Assembly: GCF_013702265.1 (NCBI RefSeq)
Contig: NZ_CP059348.1
Span: forward strand, 2,852,001 to 2,916,000
Direction: 5' to 3'
From: Providencia rettgeri
Lineage (GTDB): Bacteria > Pseudomonadota > Gammaproteobacteria > Enterobacterales > Enterobacteriaceae
DNA length: 64,000 nt
The position numbers were made by a program, and so were the translations under genes. The notes under the pieces were generated by a model. The model saw only the letters and a list, made by a program, of their open reading frames with translations. It did not search any database and was not told where the DNA came from. This document shows positions 63,593 through 64,000 of the stretch, piece by piece (within the stretch, counting starts at the first letter, position 1; the number at the start of each line of letters is the position of its first letter).

Positions 63593-64000
63593 TTTTAACT
63601 CCACTAAATATATTTATCATTTTTAATTAATGAACATAATTCATCAAAGCAATATTGACGAAAAATATAAAATCATTAAATATTATTTTTAAAACAACTT
63701 ATACATGATAAGTTATTTCGCTTTCCCTGCATTTATTAAAACGACGCTTCTATTCTTTTTGCCCATAAATTAGAATCGAGGTATAGATATCATCATAAAA
63801 TGCAAATATTCATCAGTGTAATGGGTGCGTGTAACTTATTAAAGTCAGCATCATTTCGATAAAAATAATAAAACAAATTCAAGAATAAATCATAATAAAT
63901 CTCTTCTATAAACGCGCTTGAATCTCATTATCAGATTAATTTTTAATTATTTATTTATTAGATAATTAACCTTATTTGAAGCATAGCCATCATCAATACC
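63593..64000. other. AT-rich region upstream of leuO
   Basis: About 400 bp of very A/T-rich sequence to the window edge, likely holding the leuO promoter and, by analogy, H-NS-bound silencing DNA. No gene recognised. Confidence 0.45.

Overview
The window is chromosomal core sequence from an enterobacterium, most likely of the Morganellaceae (Providencia/Proteus/Morganella group; Providencia fits best). The basis is close resemblance of nearly every protein to E. coli K-12 homologues as I remember them, low GC with strongly AT-rich gaps, and Enterobacterales gene order. No database search was run, so the genus is an inference. I saw no prophage, insertion sequence, CRISPR array, tRNA or rRNA operon. 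There are about 53 protein genes and one clear RNA gene (6S RNA).

Layout. (1) Bases 1-15120 match the E. coli 65-min region: gcvP (partial), gcvH, gcvT, ubiI, ubiH, pepP and ygfB leftward; zapA, 6S RNA and the 5-formyl-THF cyclo-ligase gene rightward; serA and rpiA leftward; argP rightward; yggE, argO and mscS leftward. Glycine cleavage, serine synthesis and folate salvage lie close together, and the arginine regulator ArgP sits next to its usual target, the exporter gene argO. (2) Bases 15273-16192 are a join carrying yacL and a VOC-family gene. (3) Bases 16303-34400 match the E. coli 2.5-3 min region: acnB, lpdA, aceF, aceE, pdhR (with a perfect PdhR box), nadC, ampD, a type IV pilus trio (ppdD-hofB-hofC), coaE-zapD-yacG and mutT. 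Relative to E. coli, yacH, aroP, ampE and guaC are missing. (4) Bases 34403-56250 hold secA-secM, a DciA-family gene facing the other way, lpxC and the complete dcw division and cell-wall cluster (mraZ to ftsZ, all leftward) behind tandem MraZ-type repeats. (5) Bases 56812-64000 carry cra, ilvH-ilvI, an AMP-forming acyl-CoA ligase gene and leuO.

How it works together. The central-carbon genes (acnB, the PDH operon, pdhR, cra) and the amino-acid genes (gcv, serA, ilvIH, with leuO as regulator) surround an envelope-growth block. That block links peptidoglycan precursor synthesis (murE/F/D/G/C, mraY, ddlB), the septal machine (ftsL/I/W/Q/A/Z plus zapA and zapD elsewhere in the window), lipid A commitment (lpxC), protein export with its arrest-peptide sensor (secM-secA) and muropeptide recycling (ampD).

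Novelty. I do not see an obvious undescribed multi-gene system; this is ordinary core genome. Points worth a second look are a DciA-type helicase-loader gene in an enterobacterial background, a SecM arrest motif with two substitutions, several strong intercistronic hairpins (gcvH/gcvP, pdhR/aceE, aceF/lpdA, ftsZ/lpxC, dciA/lpxC), an in-frame 42-bp duplication in the AceF linker, the fusion of two distant E. coli blocks, and an acyl-CoA ligase gene between ilvIH and leuO.
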